From Meghimatium bilineatum (Eukaryota; Mollusca; Gastropoda; Stylommatophora; Philomycidae): 64,000 nucleotides of DNA. This document shows, one piece after another, positions 31,440 through 41,629 of this stretch (positions within the stretch are counted from its first letter, which is position 1; each line of letters opens with the position of its first letter). The translations under genes and the position numbers were made by a program. A model generated the notes under the pieces. The model ran no database searches and was not told where the DNA came from. It saw only the letters and a program-made list of their open reading frames with translations. The stretch is taken from assembly GCA_034231615.1 (NCBI GenBank), contig CM067315.1, positions 29,490,133 to 29,554,132 of the forward strand, in the 5' to 3' direction.

Positions 31440-32222
31440 TGACATTGTCCTGCTACAAGAGAGATCTAATTGGAACATTGTCCTGCTACAAGAGAGATCT
31501 AATTGGAACATTGTCCTGCTACAAGAGAGATCTAATTGGAACATTGTCCTGCTACAAGAGAGATCTAGTAGGAACATTGTCCTGTTACAAGAGAGATCTA
31601 GTAGGAACATTGTCCTGCTACAAGAGAGATCTAGTAGGAACATAGTCCTGCTACAAGAGAGAACTAGTACGAACATTGTCTTGCTACAAGAGAGATCTAG
31701 TAGGAACATTGTCCTGCTACAAGAGAGATCTAGTAGGAACATTGTCCTGCTACAAGAGAGATCTAGTAGGAACATAGTCCTGCTACAAGAGAGATCTAGT
31801 AGGAACATTGTCCTGCTACAAGAGAGATCTAGTAGGAACATTGTCTTGCTACAAGAGAGATCTAGTAGGAACATTGTCCTGCTACAAGAGAGATCTAGTA
31901 GGAACATTGTCCTGCTACAAGAGAGATCTAGTAGGAACATTGTCCTGCTACAAGAGAGATCTAGTAGGAACATAGTCCTGCTACAAGAGAGATCTAGTAG
32001 GAACATAGTCCTGCTACAAGAGAGAACTAGTAGGAACATTGTCCTGCTACACGAGAGATCTAGTAGGAACATAGTCCTGCTACAAGAGAGATCTAGTAGG
32101 AACATTGTCCTGCTACAAGAGAGATCTAGTAGGAACATTGTCCTGCTACAAGAGAGATCTAGTAGAAACATTGTCCTGCTACAAGCGAGATCCAGTGAAA
32201 GTTGAGAATGAATTCTGAAGAA
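31440..32222. repeat. 33-bp minisatellite derived from SINE B, about 23 copies
   Basis: Every unit (GAGAGATCTAGTAGGAACAT, TGTCCTGCTACAA) is an internal SINE B segment, and the array ends in an intact B 3' end (GATCCAGTGAAAGTTGAGAA, then GAATTCTGAAG). 33 is divisible by three, so both strands stay open (31437-32171 minus, 31681-32205 plus); these are not genes. Confidence 0.96.
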
Positions 32223-33400
32223 AACTAAGTTTGCAGCTGATGGTGCAATAATGATTAGAAATGTCAGGCTTGAGATTACCCCCAGACCAATATATATATA
32301 TACATGCGGTTCTTCTCATGACTATAAGTAACCAGATATGTTCGCAACACACATCATTTGTCTTGGGATTCGACTGAACAAAAAAATGTGTCGGAATAGA
32401 ACACGAAGGACAGCATATCAGCGTCATCAAACCAACAACTTCTCAGTGTTTTAGGAATATCACAATGTTGAAACACCCAATACAAAAATCGCACCATGTC
32501 TGTCTAGTTAAGAATATCACAATAGGAATATTAGGAATATCTGTCTGTTATTAGTTCCTTGTTTAAGAGTGGAAGATATTAATCTTATCCAGACTTTAAT
32601 GTTATCAATCCATACTTTTTTTTGACCCCACGTTCTTCTTCAAACCTCATCTGTTCCCTGCTAGATAATTTTAGAAAAGAATATCATCCAAGTACTTTAA
32701 CCAAAACTTTCCACCGTCCCTTAGGACACACACATACACTGGTGGGTCTGCGACCCACGCCGCTGGATATGTTGGAGGATTCACACCTTTACTGATAAAA
32801 CTGCAATGAGAGTACTTACAATCAATTGTTACTGAAAAATACCGCAATAACTGATGTAGAAGCCATGAGACAAACTTCTCTCATCGGATACAAGGCTCGG
32901 ACTGAAGGTAAAATTGTCATTCTCTCAGATGTCTTCATAGTAATAACCGCACGCAAACAGAATAGCAATGGCATATGTGCACTGATGAATTCAGACTATC
33001 CAGTGGATACCAACATCCCGGAAAATGTAAACACAAATTTGTCGAAGAAGGTGGTGCATTGAAAAAGAGTGGCATAGGAATTACTTACGAGGCAGCCAAA
33101 ACAGAAGCAACCTTCAAATTCAAATTATTTAGCACGAAGTGGGATGCTATCATACAAATCAAGTAAACATGATGCCTACCATTAGTTCTTTAGACGGGAC
33201 CAGCTTATTACTCTCCTAATACATGTATGACATTATAATAGACAAGCGTCACCCCCCCCCAACAATATCACAAACACAGTATGGGCTAAACAGACGTATG
33301 TGCCCATGGCACCAGCTCTATGACAGCCGAACACTAACTGCAGACATGCCCAACTTACGATGTATACTGGAAAGACACTTGGCCATGATCGATCTCCTTT
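32223..33400. other. Unannotated DNA
   Basis: About 1.2 kb with no recognisable repeat; a short (TA)n at 32289-32302. The overlapping frames at 32826-33062 and 32975-33166 have no recognisable domain. Confidence 0.4.
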
Positions 33401-33402
33401 CG

Positions 33403-33475
33403 GAGGTCTCGCTTCGTGGTGAAGTCGTTGGATTTATGCTCAAGAGGTTGCGGGTTCAATTCCCGCTTGTTTCAT
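33403..33475 (+). mobile_element. tRNA-like SINE head
   Basis: CGTGGTGAAGTCGTTGG resembles an A box and TTGCGGGTTCAATTCCCGC is a good T-arm/B box. The acceptor stem does not pair, so I read it as a SINE head rather than a tRNA gene. Confidence 0.55.
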
Positions 33476-34149
33476 CTTGTTCATAAAGTGGACTTTTGTA
33501 TCAAATAAAATGTATCAATGTTATCATAACTCTGGGAAAAGAAAATCAAACTTTATTTCATCTTACAAATATGCCCATTCACGTCATTCTGAGAGGCTAA
33601 TGCAAGATTTCTATTGGTCACTTTTGTATACTTTGTTGCAAGCCAACAAAAATTACAAATTAGCCTTTCTTTGTGACACTTAACAACACCGTTTGTTAGT
33701 AGGTTACTGTCGACAGGACAGGACCTATCATCACAGACACCCACACTCACCAACCGGAAGGGAGTTGGTTGTATGTTTGCCCTAGTTCCACAAAATTATG
33801 TCACACTTGGAAATCCCAGGTGAGATTATGTGACCTCTGAGATAGCGTTTGAAGCAAGACCGTCTTTCAGTGTATACACAGCGTGACAGAAACATTTAAA
33901 AAAGAAAAGAAAACTACACTCTTCCATTCATTTTGACCAATCCGATTTGTTTTTTGGTCATCCTGCGTGTATTTTGTGTCGCACGCCAATGGAATGTGAC
34001 CAGTTGTAAGGTCCTTGTATTAAAGAGAAGGAGCTGGTTTGAAGTTAAATGTAGACGGGTTTCCATTTTGAACGTTTCATGTTAAAGCTGTACTGATGGT
34101 ATATTTACACTTAGACAGCTAACCGAAAGAGCGACAGAAAACAACAAAT
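33476..34149. other. Unannotated DNA
   Basis: ATTTCTATTGGTCACTTTTGTATAC at 33608-33632 may be a degraded MITE G arm. Nothing else recognised. Confidence 0.35.
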
Positions 34150-34375
34150 AATTATACATTGCATTCGTCGACCAAGAAAAGGCTTTCGACAGACAGGCAA
34201 CAATTATGGAAAAACGCTAACAATATACGGAGTACCAGAACATTTAATCAATAGATGCAAGGGTATTTATGCTAATAGGCAATGTGAAGTAAGAACAACT
34301 GCGGGAGAGTCCAATAAGTTCCAAATTCAATCAGGAGTTCGCCAGGGGTGTGTACTATCCCCCCTACTTTTTATA
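34150..34375 (+). mobile_element. LINE RT fragment, motifs A to B
   Basis: Pieces read IAFVDQEKAFDR (motif A), TIYGVPEHLINRCKGIYAN, TTAGESNKFQIQSGVRQGC and VLSPLLF (motif B). Frame changes between them. It lacks YxDD and everything downstream. Confidence 0.8.
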
Positions 34376-34441
34376 ACAGACAAAGGGGCAGGCAGATAGA
34401 GAGACTGGAAAACAGACAAACAGAAAGGTAATGAGACCGGA

Positions 34442-34910
34442 TGTGTTCTGGAGGGGTCCGCAAGAGGAACAAAGTTTAGTAACTCTGTTATCTGTCATGC
34501 ATGTGGTATAAGGCGACTAAGAAGGTTTGTTGGTGGAGTTGGCTGTCTCATCCCATAGGTCAAACTTGCACAGAAGCAATAATGATGTCAGGATGTGTCA
34601 GACCGAAAGAGGCAGATTAGGTAGTCAGGCTGTAAACCATTTAAAAAAACGTTCGTTACTGAATATTTCCCGTGAAGGAGTGCAGAAATGCTTTCTATGG
34701 GCTGTAGAAATAAAGGCTACTTTGCCATAGCAGACGAGACATGTACAGGACGGATTTTTATTGTACCTCCGAAAGAAAAAATCCTGTCCCTACCTGAATT
34801 GAACCCGGGATTTCAAAGGTCATAGAACGGCGTGAATCGGCCATGCTGTAAACCATAATACAACGTATTTCATTCTGTGGACAACATACAACTAATCAGC
34901 AGAAGTTGAC
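34442..34910 (+). mobile_element. SINE A interrupted by SINE E
   Basis: 5' part 34442-34640 (CATGTGGTATAAGGCGACTAAG, GGATGTGTCAGACCGAAAG) and 3' part 34845-34910 (CATAATACAACGTATTTC, ACAACATACAACTAATCAGC) bracket a 204-bp insertion. Confidence 0.82.
34641..34844 (-). mobile_element. SINE E inserted in SINE A, 12-bp TSD
   Basis: GCTGTAAACCAT at 34629-34640 repeats at 34845-34856, both within the A core. Minus strand shows GGCCGATTCACGCCGTTC (A-box-like) and CCCGGGTTCAATTCAGG (B box), then CTATGGCAAAGTAGCC. Its far end is T-rich rather than A-rich on the element strand. Confidence 0.75.
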
Positions 34911-35149
34911 GAAAATAAAGCAGACGACGTACTAATCTTAATCAGTGAAGTTAAGACTGCCAGGGAGAGGAGATGGCTACCGCCCTCATATAGCAGAGCC
35001 ACTGAAATGTGAGATCGCTAACATCTTACACTCCTACGGTGTTAATAAATGTTATGGGTTAACTTTCCTTTCCTATAAAAGTTAATACTTCCTCATTTGC
35101 GTTTGATCTCACCCTCCTGCAGGTAGCAGGCTGTAACCCGGAAATAATA

Positions 35150-35225
35150 CACAGCATACAAAGAATGACATAACTGGGAATAACAACGGGTGGGGTGAGA
35201 AAGTGCGTCCTCTCTGGAAAAACCA
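35150..35225 (+). mobile_element. LINE RNase H-tail sliver
   Basis: AGAATGACATAACTGGGAAT and GTGAGAAAGTGCGTCCTCTC translate to the G.T.GG.RKC.L block seen at 83-300. A reverse SINE A scrap (CTCCTGCAGGTAGCAGG) precedes it. Confidence 0.5.
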
Positions 35226-35234
35226 TAACTCCGC

Positions 35235-35465
35235 CGAAGACGTATGTGTCGAGCCATTTGCGTAAATAAACAGCGACAGAACGCATTTCCTTTATCTTGG
35301 CTGCATCCTGCTGGAAAGGTAGTAATAACATCGTTCTGCTACAAGAGAGATCCAGCGGGAGTGTGAGAATGTCCTGCTACAAGAGAGATCCCACGGAAGT
35401 TTGGGAATGTCCTGCTACAAGAGAGATCAAGCGGGAGTTTGAGAATGTCCTGCTATAAGAAGTCC
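35235..35465 (+). mobile_element. SINE B with tandemly repeated 3' segment
   Basis: B start at CCGCCGAAGACGTATGTG and middle TTGGCTGCATCCTGCTGG. The segment TCCTGCTACAAGAGAGATC plus GCGGGAGTTTGAGAATG then repeats about three times (about 44-bp period, 35337-35458) and fuses to SINE A sequence (AGTCCGGAGAACGG). Confidence 0.85.
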
Positions 35466-35481
35466 GGAGAACGGAGCACCT

Positions 35482-35735
35482 CCCGTGTTGCAGACGACCG
35501 TAAAGGGAGCAAAGAATAGCCCCACTATTTACCTTCCATGCATGTCAAGAGGCGATTAAGAAGGTTATTAGCTGTTCCATCCCATATGGATCAAAGTAAC
35601 CCGAAACCATGCTGAAGTCAGATGTGTAGGCCCGACAGGCGCTGATATTGCAGCAAAGCTGCAAACCATGACATAACACATTATGTTCTACATCCTATTA
35701 ATAGCAGGAGTTTGAGAACGAACATAGAGGAAGAG
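35482..35735 (+). mobile_element. SINE A
   Basis: GTAAAGGGAGCAAAGAATAG, TTCCATGCATGTCAAGAGGC, TGAAGTCAGATGTGTAGGCCC and GAGTTTGAGAACGAACATAG. Confidence 0.85.
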
Positions 35736-35750
35736 TAAGATGAAAGGAAG

Positions 35751-35977
35751 ACGTTATGTCATAGATTACGTCGTGTGCTGCGTTATCTGCACCTTTCGGC
35801 CCTGACTTCAGCAAATTTTGTTTTTTTGCGTTCGTTCTCAAAATCCCAGCTAATCTCTTGTATCAGGACAATAGTCCGTCCTACTATATTTCCAGCAGAA
35901 TATACTCCAGATAACGTAAATATGTTCTGTTACCGTATTATGTTTCGCATATGACTAGACACATCCGACTTCGACGT
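35751..35977 (-). mobile_element. SINE D/A core scrap followed by SINE B
   Basis: 35751-35815: GCTGCGTTATCTGCACCTTTC (D-type core). 35820-35977: TTGCGTTCGTTCTCAAAATCC, TTTCCAGCAGAATATACTCC and CACATCCGACTTCGACG (reverse B). Confidence 0.72.
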
Positions 35978-35989
35978 TTTCAATACGTA

Positions 35990-36280
35990 ATGCACTTTTT
36001 TGATATTTCGAACATGTTAGTTCTCAACCTATTTCTCTCGTGGCCCCTATTATTATTTTTTCTGTGGCCCCACCCCAGGTATCTCCTCAAAACAAATCCT
36101 TAACTTTCTTTACAGATCATCAAAGCTTCTGAAAGTTGTTGAACATATATGTTATTCTTCACCTCGTCTACAGTTTACCTTGTCTACACATTAAGTCTGG
36201 TTTTCTTGATAATGTTGCTGTATTTGAAAGCTCTTCTCAGATTCTCACAATGACCCTCCCTGATTATCAAGAGGACCCTC
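35990..36280. mobile_element. hAT-like terminus motifs and repeat K
   Basis: TTAGTTCTCAACC with CGTGGCCCC (36017-36056) resembles the ends of hAT elements. 36168-36235 (CTACACATTAAGTCTGG, TTGCTGTATTTGAAAGC) is shared with 46158-46225, which defines repeat K. Confidence 0.45.
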
Positions 36281-36770
36281 CCAGAGTATCTAGATGACCT
36301 TCTCAGAGTGTCAAGGGTCATGATCTAACGACTAACTGACAGCTCCCCAGAGTGTCAAGATTATATCTAACGACTAACTGACTGATACCTCCCCAGAGTG
36401 TCAAGATTATATCTAACGACTGACTAACTGACTGTGACATCTCCCCAGAGTGTCAAGTTTATATATAACGATTGAATGGCTGACACCTTCCAAGAGTGTC
36501 AAGATTATATATAACGACTAACTGACTGACACCTTCCCAGAATGTCATGATTATATATAACGACTAACTGACTGTAACACCTCCCCAGTGTCAAGATTAT
36601 ATATAACGACTAACTGACAGACACCTCCCCAGAGTGTCAAGATTATATCTAACGACTAACTGACACCTCCCCAGAGTGTCAAGATTATATATAACGACTG
36701 ACACCTCCCCAGAGTGTCAAGAACATGATGTAACGACTAATTGACTAATTGACACTAACTGACTGACCGT
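36281..36770. repeat. Degenerate minisatellite, about 45-60-bp period
   Basis: Recurring CCCAGAGTGTCAAGATTATA and TAACGACTAACTGACTGACA with length variation between units (about 9 copies). Confidence 0.85.
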
Positions 36771-37202
36771 TCCCACCTGGTGATACCTGGCTAGTATCTG
36801 TTTCACTGTTCATAATTAAGTTGTAAATTTAAACGGTTGTTAACGTAATAAAGTGACGATCACGACAGATACTAAAGGCAATTAAAACGCTGACGTCAAC
36901 GTGAAGTAAAGCACTCAGACGTAACTCACAAGGCACACGGTAGTTTACTCATTAATTCTGGTGGTTTCGTGGATGCGTGTTTGCGTACATGTAGTTTACA
37001 AGTGTACCTGATGTCTGCACGCGTGTGTGTGCGTATTATGCTCGTCCACATGCGTATGTACCAAAACCGTAGTGGTAGAAGGTAGCTAAGGGTGCCCCAA
37101 ACCTCTTTTTTTATGATATAGAAACACGACCTTAAGTACTATGAATCCCGCTAAAATATGTGTAAAATAACGTAAAATAAATAATATCTTGTAATGATTT
37201 GT
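36771..37202. other. Unannotated DNA
   Basis: No feature recognised. Confidence 0.4.
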
Positions 37203-37571
37203 AAATTCTTGAGACTAACGGGAATTGAATGGACTGTTCAACGGTACCAAAACGTTTGGTGCCGTTGAACGGACTTGTTCAATTCCCGTTAGTCTCAAGA
37301 ATTTTTAAATTATCCTCTGGCTTCCTACTTAAATTTACTTGTATAATGATTTTTAACAAAAGGTCATTAAATTTCTCATAAAAAAGGGAGTTATACTCAA
37401 CAGGGGCTAATGACATTTTATATCTCTGTAACCACGAATATAACCTATGGCATCCCCTTACTGAAAACGTAATTACTGCCTTGTACCTTTCTCTAAAACT
37501 ACGTCTGCCTATGTGTACTGGTATGCATGCCTGTGCGCTTGTCTCTATGTCTATCATTTTATAAGCTTTAA

Positions 37572-37611
<40 letters not shown>

Positions 37612-37922
37612 CTAAACTAACTAGTATCTAGAAATCAAAAGATCTAGTAAGAGACAGCAACTTAAAGCTTTTCGACTCATGTATTGTCTCAGTATTAACG
37701 TATGGAAGCTAAAGCTGGAAATCAACTCAAGCAACAGACCAAATATTAAACAACTTGGAAAACAAATGTCTCGGGAAACTAATGAACATAAAATGGAGCG
37801 ATTTCGTCAAAAAATAATTATTTAAGAAACAAAATTTGAGAAATTTAAGTAGGAAGCCAGAGGATAATTTAAAAATTCTTGAAACTAACGGGAATTGAAC
37901 AAGTCCGTTCAACGGCACCAAA
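37203..37922. repeat. Three-copy inverted repeat (82-bp arms, ~504-bp spacer)
   Basis: Arms at 37255-37336 (reverse) and 37841-37922 (forward) are complementary with about one mismatch (TTAAGTAGGAAGCCAGAGG, CTAACGGGAATTGAACAAG). A third partial copy, 37203-37251, forms a tight hairpin with the first. The spacer includes a (TA)n tract at 37577-37608. The minus-strand frame at 37279-37557 has no recognised domain. Confidence 0.88.
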
Positions 37923-38205
37923 AATATTTTTCAAACGTCATAAGAAAACGCAGATAGAAATACCTGAGTCACGTTTTAAGTCTAGATTAAAACAGAATAA
38001 ACTAACAAGTCCTTATGTGGACACCTGAGGGAAAAAAGAAAACGAGGAAATCTTAAAGCAAGCCTAGAAACACCATACTTAAAGAAGGGGAGATAACAGG
38101 CTGCAAAACCATACAAGAATTAAAACTGCAGGCAGTGGACCGCAACACATGGAGAATCAAAACCTCTGCCCTGTGTGCTGCCTGCGGAACGAAAGGAACA
38201 AACTA
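37680..38205 (+). mobile_element. LINE C-terminal fragment, interrupted by the inverted-repeat arm
   Basis: 37690-37815 reads LENKCLGKLMNIKWSDFV; 37930-38205 has VIRKRR, WTPEGKKKTRK, CKTIQELKLQAVDRNTWRIK and TSALCAACGTKG before a stop. It parallels the minus-strand LINE at 3346-3750 block for block, so both belong to one family. Confidence 0.8.
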
Positions 38206-39119
38206 ACTTATATATATATAAATCTGTCGGTAATTCTTTGACAATTCACCGAAACTAATTGAAATCGAGGAGATCGATGAGAAATAATATGCCTTTGGAA
38301 AATAGATGGTTGTTAACCAAATATAATCTTTCTTGAGAGTGGGGAGACACACATTATAGGTATTTTGACCATTGAGATATAGTTCTCAATTGTTGAAGGA
38401 CATGATGAAGGCGGCAGTTGAGTGACAAGTGACGTAATACTACACATTCAATAACAATGTCAGTGTTGCCAACACGTTTAGCCAAAAATTAAATAACTAG
38501 CGTAAATATTTTTAGTTTTAACAGACAGTAGTCCATATTGGAGATATCAATGCGCTAAGCCAAAGCTTGTGGTCCACTATGAGCTTCGACTTCAATCTAT
38601 TTTTTTCTAATTTTCGTTTGAGAAGAGTTTTTGTTTCAATCGTACATACATATAAAAACAAACATACAAACGTACACAGAGTCAGAGAACAGACAGCAAT
38701 CTTATACAAGGTCCTATCCTAAAGCTGAACTATTCACAGCAAACTACCATATTTAGAATGCGAACAATGTAGGTTACAGGGACATTTCCATAACGTAAGG
38801 GTTGTTCAAATTGTCCATGTTAAAAGGCACTCCAGACTCCTTAATCATATTTTGCGGACATGTCCGGTTTTTGGAGAATTGAGAGCTCAAATATTGCACC
38901 AAGAGACAGATCTGGCAATGAATCTGCGGGGCAACCGTGACGACCTCTTGCTAACAATTGAGTTCATCATGCTCCACATTTCTTATTATCATCCCAGTTT
39001 AGTTCCGATGTCCATCAGCGACTACCATGAGCATACAATATACATGAAATATATTTTTTTGGGGTCCTATTGTTCCTGTATTGCTCTGTCTTTTGCTAGC
39101 ATATTCATTTCCATTTCAC
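38206..39119. other. Unannotated DNA
   Basis: The frame at 38852-39148 begins with RTCPVFGELRAQILHQET, which faintly recalls the 'H.L..CP.....R' region of LINE RNase H tails, but I cannot support it. CAGTGTTGCCAACACG at 38461 resembles a hAT end. Confidence 0.3.
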
Positions 39120-39276
39120 CGCCGATGACGGATGTGTCGGGACATTAATGCAAATAAAACCGCGTCACGACGCATTTCCATTTTCTGGACCACATCCTGC
39201 TGGAAATTTAGTAGAAACATTGATCTGCTACAAGAAAGATCCAGCGGGCGTTTTAGAATGAACGCTAAAGAAGAAG
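39120..39276 (+). mobile_element. SINE B, full-length form
   Basis: GCCGATGACGGATGTGTCGG, TTTTCTGGACCACATCCTGC, AGATCCAGCGGGCGTTTTAG and a GCTAAAGAAGAAGG tail. Confidence 0.88.
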
Positions 39277-39479
39277 GTTACATGTTCGACAAATATCATT
39301 AGAATAGTTACCTTCCTGTGGTAGTACTAGACGGATCTATTCAATCCCCTCCTTTCCACCATTATGACACAAGTTGAGAACATGAATTTTACACACCGTC
39401 TCTTGCAAAATGTGTCAAACGTTATTTAGGAAAAAATCATTAGTCATTATTAATTATCAGATCATCAACACTGAAAATG

Positions 39480-39942
39480 GTGTGCACCCGTAGGCGGTAA
39501 GTCTCTTCTTAAGCAATAAGTGTGCACCCGTAGGCGGTAAGTCTCTTCTTAAGCAATAAGTGTGCACCCGTAGGCGGTAAGTCTATTCTTACGCAATAAG
39601 TGTGCACCCGTAGGCGATAAGTCTCTTCTTAAGCAATAAGTGTGCATCCGTAGGCGGTAAGTCTCTTCTTAAGCAATAAGTGTGCACCCATAGGCGGTAA
39701 GTCTCTTCTTAAGCAATAAGTGTGCACCCATAGGCGGTAAGTCTCTTCTTAAGCAATAAGTGTGCGCCCATAGGCGGTAAGTCTCTTCTTAAGCAATAAG
39801 TGTGCACCCATAGGCGGTAAGTCTCTTCTTAAGCAATAAGTGTGCGCCCATAGGCGGTAAGTCTCTTCTTAAGCAATAAGTGTGCGCCCATAGGCGGTAA
39901 GTCTCTTCTTAAGCAATAAGTGTGCGCCCATAGGCGGTAAGT
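39480..39942. repeat. 40-bp minisatellite, about 11.5 copies
   Basis: Unit TGTGCACCCGTAGGCGGTAA plus GTCTCTTCTTAAGCAATAAG. Early units have CACCCG, later ones CACCCA then CGCCCA, showing directional homogenisation. The array runs straight into a SINE A 3' end. Confidence 0.96.
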
Positions 39943-39944
39943 AC

Positions 39945-40024
39945 ACAGCGCACTCTGTTCTTCGGAATACATCCTGCTGATCTGATGAAGTTTGAGAAAG
40001 AATACTGACGAAGAAGAAGAAGAC
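39945..40024 (+). mobile_element. SINE A 3' end
   Basis: CACAGCGCACTCTGTTCTTC, GGAATACATCCTGCTGATCTG and GACGAAGAAGAAGAAGA. Confidence 0.75.
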
Positions 40025-40104
40025 GCAATTCTGTCATAGAACACTATGACGTAGTATAGAACACTATAATTAAGTAGCATTTCAGTTATAGAACAAAATC
40101 TTTT

Positions 40105-40310
40105 TCCGCTTTCATTCTCACAGCTCTGCAGATTAAAAGGGTGTGGGGGTGAAAATGGTACCACATTGCTCTCGACCGGTGGGCCCAGTGTTTGCAGATA
40201 ACCAAGATACCAAACGTACGATGCAGCTTTGGAAATAGAAATACAGCTGCCCGTGCTGATTCTGGCTAAAACATTTGGGGGTAGTGTCCATGAATGTGGA
40301 GACAGCAGAT
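40105..40310 (+). mobile_element. SINE C 5'-region fragment
   Basis: GTTTGCAGATAACCAAGATACC, AGAAATACAGCTGCCCGTGC and TTCTGGCTAAAACATTTGGGG are the complement of the 49760-49880 part of the long C copy. A reverse A-type tail (GCTTTCATTCTCACAGC) precedes it. Confidence 0.7.
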
Positions 40311-40317
40311 AGTGGAA

Positions 40318-40400
40318 AATTCGAGATAGCACAGATGTGGTTCTATAGAAGAATTCTGAGAACATCATGCGTAGCTAGAAAAACTCACGAAGAGGTGCTG
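40318..40400 (+). mobile_element. LINE sliver feeding a minisatellite
   Basis: AQMWFYRRILRTSCVARKTH then EEVLK matches the LINE order MWF.RR.LRISW....NEEVL seen in related proteins. The 12-bp array starts exactly in the EEVL codons. Confidence 0.7.
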
Positions 40401-40945
40401 AAATAGATGCTGAGAGAGGTGCTGAGAGATGTACTGAGAGAGGTGGTGAAAGAGGTACCGAGAGAGATGCTGAAAGAGGTGCTGAGAGGTGCTGAAAGAT
40501 GCTGAGAGATGTGCTGAAAGAGGTGCTGAGAGAGGTTCTGAAAGAGGTGCTGAGAGAGGGGCTGAGAGGTGCTGAAAGAGATGATGAGAGAGCTGCTGAC
40601 AGATGTGCTGAGAGAGGTACTTAAAAAGGTGCTGAGAGGGGTTCTGAAAGAGGTGCTGAGAGAGGTGCTGAAATATCTGCTGAAATATCTGCTGAAATAT
40701 GTGCTAAGAGAGGTATTAGAGGTGCTGAAAGAGGTGCTGAGAAACGTGTTTAAAGAGGTGCTGAGAGAGGTGCTGAAATATGTGCTGAGAGAGGTATTGA
40801 AAGAGGTACTAAGATAGGTGCTGAGAGAGGTGCTGATAGAGGCGAGGAAAGAATTGCTGAGAGAGGTGCTGAGAGAGGTGCTGATAGAGGCGAGGAAAGA
40901 ATTGCTGAGAGAGGTGCTGAGAGAGGTGCTGAAAAAATCCATGTG
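40385..40945. repeat. 12-bp minisatellite (GTGCTGAGAGAG), about 45 units
   Basis: Codes EVLREVLKEVLR on the plus strand and STSLSTSLS on the minus, open on both because the period is four codons. Degenerate, with some 9- and 15-bp units. A repeated block with GATAGAGGCGAGGAAAGAATT occurs twice near 40835 and 40881. Confidence 0.93.
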
Positions 40946-41452
40946 CTAGACGGTTGTCACTTAATATCAGAAACAGATCCTTTTATTTTTTGGACAAGCT
41001 ATGAGACAGCGAGATCAGGATATCATAGTTACAGCGGACAAGATAGAAGGCGAGAGAGATCGAGGGCGACACCAGGAGAAAATATTAGATAGTCTGACAT
41101 GATGGCATTGTAAATAGTTAACAACGATCCTTATTAAAAAAAATACTGAAAATAGAGAATTGTGGAGATTCGTGGAGATTCCTACACTACCATTCGCCTA
41201 CGCCAGTTCACACGGTAGCTGTTAATAATGTACAAAAAACTGAAATTCACATAAACAGCATTACAAAACAATAATTCACGCATACATCTACACAAACATG
41301 AATACATATACATACAGCAACAAAAAAACGACAACTTATTCATTTTGTCCTCTCACTACCACAAGTACCCCAGCTGTTGTCTCCCACGCCGCAGACGAGC
41401 AGCTGTTTTCATACACATTTCACAGTCAACTTCGATCCTGCGCGCCCTCGAG
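40946..41452. other. Unannotated DNA
   Basis: No feature recognised. Confidence 0.4.
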
Positions 41453-41580
41453 TGTGGCTCAATGGATGAGTAATAGTCAGCACGTAGATACAATGTCGGT
41501 GTACTTTATATTTGCAACAGCTGGTGGGTGAGGTGACACGGGAGGAAGTTATTGAATGGGTTCGATTTTCAGAACACTAG
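41453..41580 (+). mobile_element. tRNA-like SINE head, degraded
   Basis: GTGTGGCTCAATGGATGAG fits an A box and GAATGGGTTCGATTTTC a B box, but they are about 100 bp apart, further than in a tRNA. Confidence 0.4.
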
Positions 41581-41629
41581 CTAAACATATGGATAACGTA
41601 CCAGATCCGCCCATGTTTTGTGAGGTCTC

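Noticed and set aside
31437-32171. 244-residue protein of repeated MFLLDLSCSRT
   Set aside because: Pure translation of a 33-bp SINE B-derived minisatellite, open on both strands because the period is 11 codons.
31440-32222. LTR or other virus-like element with repeated ends
   Set aside because: I saw no LTR pair, primer-binding site, protease, integrase, capsid or envelope-like sequence anywhere in the window; all retroelement protein pieces are LINE-type.
33403-33475. tRNA gene
   Set aside because: Good T-arm but poor D-arm and no acceptor stem.
37279-37557. 92-residue minus-strand gene
   Set aside because: Its C-terminal third is the 82-bp inverted-repeat arm and the rest has no recognised domain.
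40385-40942. 185-residue Ser/Thr-rich protein (minus) or Leu/Glu coiled-coil-like protein (plus)
   Set aside because: Both come from the degenerate 12-bp array; no start context or non-repeat domain.
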